Shown in pieces: positions 63,338 through 64,000 of a stretch of 64,000 bases of DNA. Source of the stretch: Cyanobacteria bacterium FACHB-63 (GTDB lineage Bacteria > Cyanobacteriota > Cyanobacteriia > Leptolyngbyales > Leptolyngbyaceae). Below the pieces are notes generated by a model, which was not told the origin of the DNA, searched no databases, and saw only the letters and a program-made list of their open reading frames with translations. Both the position numbers and the translations under genes were made by a program. Position 1 is the first letter of the stretch; every line of letters starts with the position of its first letter. The stretch covers positions 1 to 64,000 of the forward strand of contig JACJNX010000064.1 of assembly GCA_014695255.1 (NCBI GenBank), read 5' to 3'.

Positions 63338-64000
63338 GAGAAGACCAAAGCGGGTTGCGATCGCACTTCCACTCCAAGAGATGCTGGCAGAATTTGTGGG
63401 TACGTTTGCGCTCGTGTTTGCTGGAACTGGAGCGGTGATGGTAAATGCGCTGAGTCAGGGCGCAATTACTCATCTCGGAATTAGCTTTGTTTTTGGTGCG
63501 ATCGTGGCGGCATTGATTTATAGTCTGGGTCACATTAGCGGCGCACATTTCAATCCGGCTGTGACTTTAGCATTTTGGACGAGTGGATTTTTTAAGCGCG
63601 ATCGTGTGTTGCCCTACATTTTGGCGCAAGTAGTTGGCGGAGTTACGGCATCGGTGCTGCTGTTTCTGTCGTTTGGGGCAGTGGCGAATTTGGGGGCAAC
63701 CTTGCCGCTCGATGGAAATTGGCAACAGTCTTTTATTCTTGAAGCGGTTCTGACCTTTATTTTGATGCTGGTGATTTTGGGGTCAGGGTTAGATCGGCGC
63801 GCCCCGATCGGCTTTGCGGGAATCGCGATCGGGTTAACCGTGGGGCTAGAAGCTGCTTGTATGGGAGCAATTACGGGCGCGAGTATGAATCCAGCGCGAT
63901 CGTTTGCCCCCGCGCTGGTGAGTTGGAATTGGCAGGATCACTGGCTGTATTGGGCTGCACCAATTTTAGGAGCACAATTCGCAGTTTGGGTGTATCGGTA
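63336..64000 (+). CDS. MIP-family aquaporin (partial, runs off the window)
   Basis: The frame opens at ATG 63336 and stays open to the window end (221 codons). It encodes a major-intrinsic-protein channel: both NPA boxes are present, HFNPAVT in the first half and SMNPARS in the second, with six hydrophobic segments beginning EMLAEFVGTFALVFAGTGAV. The last helix is starting where the window ends, so only a few residues are missing. Its placement opposite an ArsR gene suggests the arsenite/antimonite-conducting AqpS-like role, but water or glycerol conduction cannot be excluded. Confidence 0.88.
   Translation, partial: MRRPKRVAIALPLQEMLAEFVGTFALVFAGTGAVMVNALSQGAITHLGISFVFGAIVAALIYSLGHISGAHFNPAVTLAFWTSGFFKRDRVLPYILAQVVGGVTASVLLFLSFGAVANLGATLPLDGNWQQSFILEAVLTFILMLVILGSGLDRRAPIGFAGIAIGLTVGLEAACMGAITGASMNPARSFAPALVSWNWQDHWLYWAAPILGAQFAVWVYR

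Overview
The window comes from a cyanobacterial chromosome. It carries a Form IB RuBisCO operon (rbcL-rbcX-rbcS), a CpcT-type phycobiliprotein lyase, sulfolipid genes sqdB and sqdX, cyanobacterial-type ftsZ next to an FtsQ/POTRA gene, several cyanobacterial DUF families, and very many GCGATCGC (HIP1-like) octamers. Gene content looks most like a filamentous Leptolyngbya-type organism; that placement is a guess from memory, not a search.

Positions 1-4565 hold an export locus on the minus strand: a HlyD-type adaptor, a double-ATPase ABC protein and an ABC-2 permease whose C-terminal half is missing. It diverges from a TetR regulator, and a perfect palindrome lies in the shared promoter. Positions 4579-8532 form a pseudo-composite unit. 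Two nearly identical elements of 214 and 211 bp, in inverted orientation, flank one large gene for a DUF4347/PA14/Calx-beta/sugar-dehydrogenase protein. Their ends resemble those of Tn7-like, type V-K CRISPR-associated transposons. The right-hand copy stops 4 bp from the 3' end of a partial tRNA-Ala.

Positions 8535-29750 look like a decaying integrative island of about 21.2 kb. A 48-bp direct repeat of the tRNA-Ala(GGC) 3' part bounds it, and the intact tRNA lies at 29705-29777. Inside are a broken tyrosine recombinase, a small-terminase-like gene, a large-terminase gene broken by two frameshifts, an alkaline phosphatase fragment, an MBL-hydrolase fragment, iteron-like repeat clusters, three sensor kinases, a cupin protein and several secreted proteins, the last an SLH-domain protein with a cysteine-containing C-terminal motif.

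Positions 29778-64000 are ordinary chromosome: mtnA, moeA, ftsZ-ftsQ, DUF4168/DUF2288, a YdcF-like gene, a TPR gene, thyX, two separate ExbB/ExbD pairs, a deoxyhypusine-synthase-like gene, a corrinoid adenosyltransferase, a large FG-GAP/CARDB protein, an amidase, a methyltransferase, a DUF6887/DUF6888 pair, rbcLXS, a phytase-like lipoprotein, cpcT, sqdB-sqdX, a secreted-protein gene interrupted by two in-frame TAG codons, rlmD-lpxD, and an ArsR regulator divergent from an aquaporin that runs off the window end.

The strongest candidates for something new are the CAST-like miniature elements beside a tRNA gene and the tRNA-bounded island. No complete transposase, Cas12k or CRISPR array is present, so any RNA-guided history is inference.
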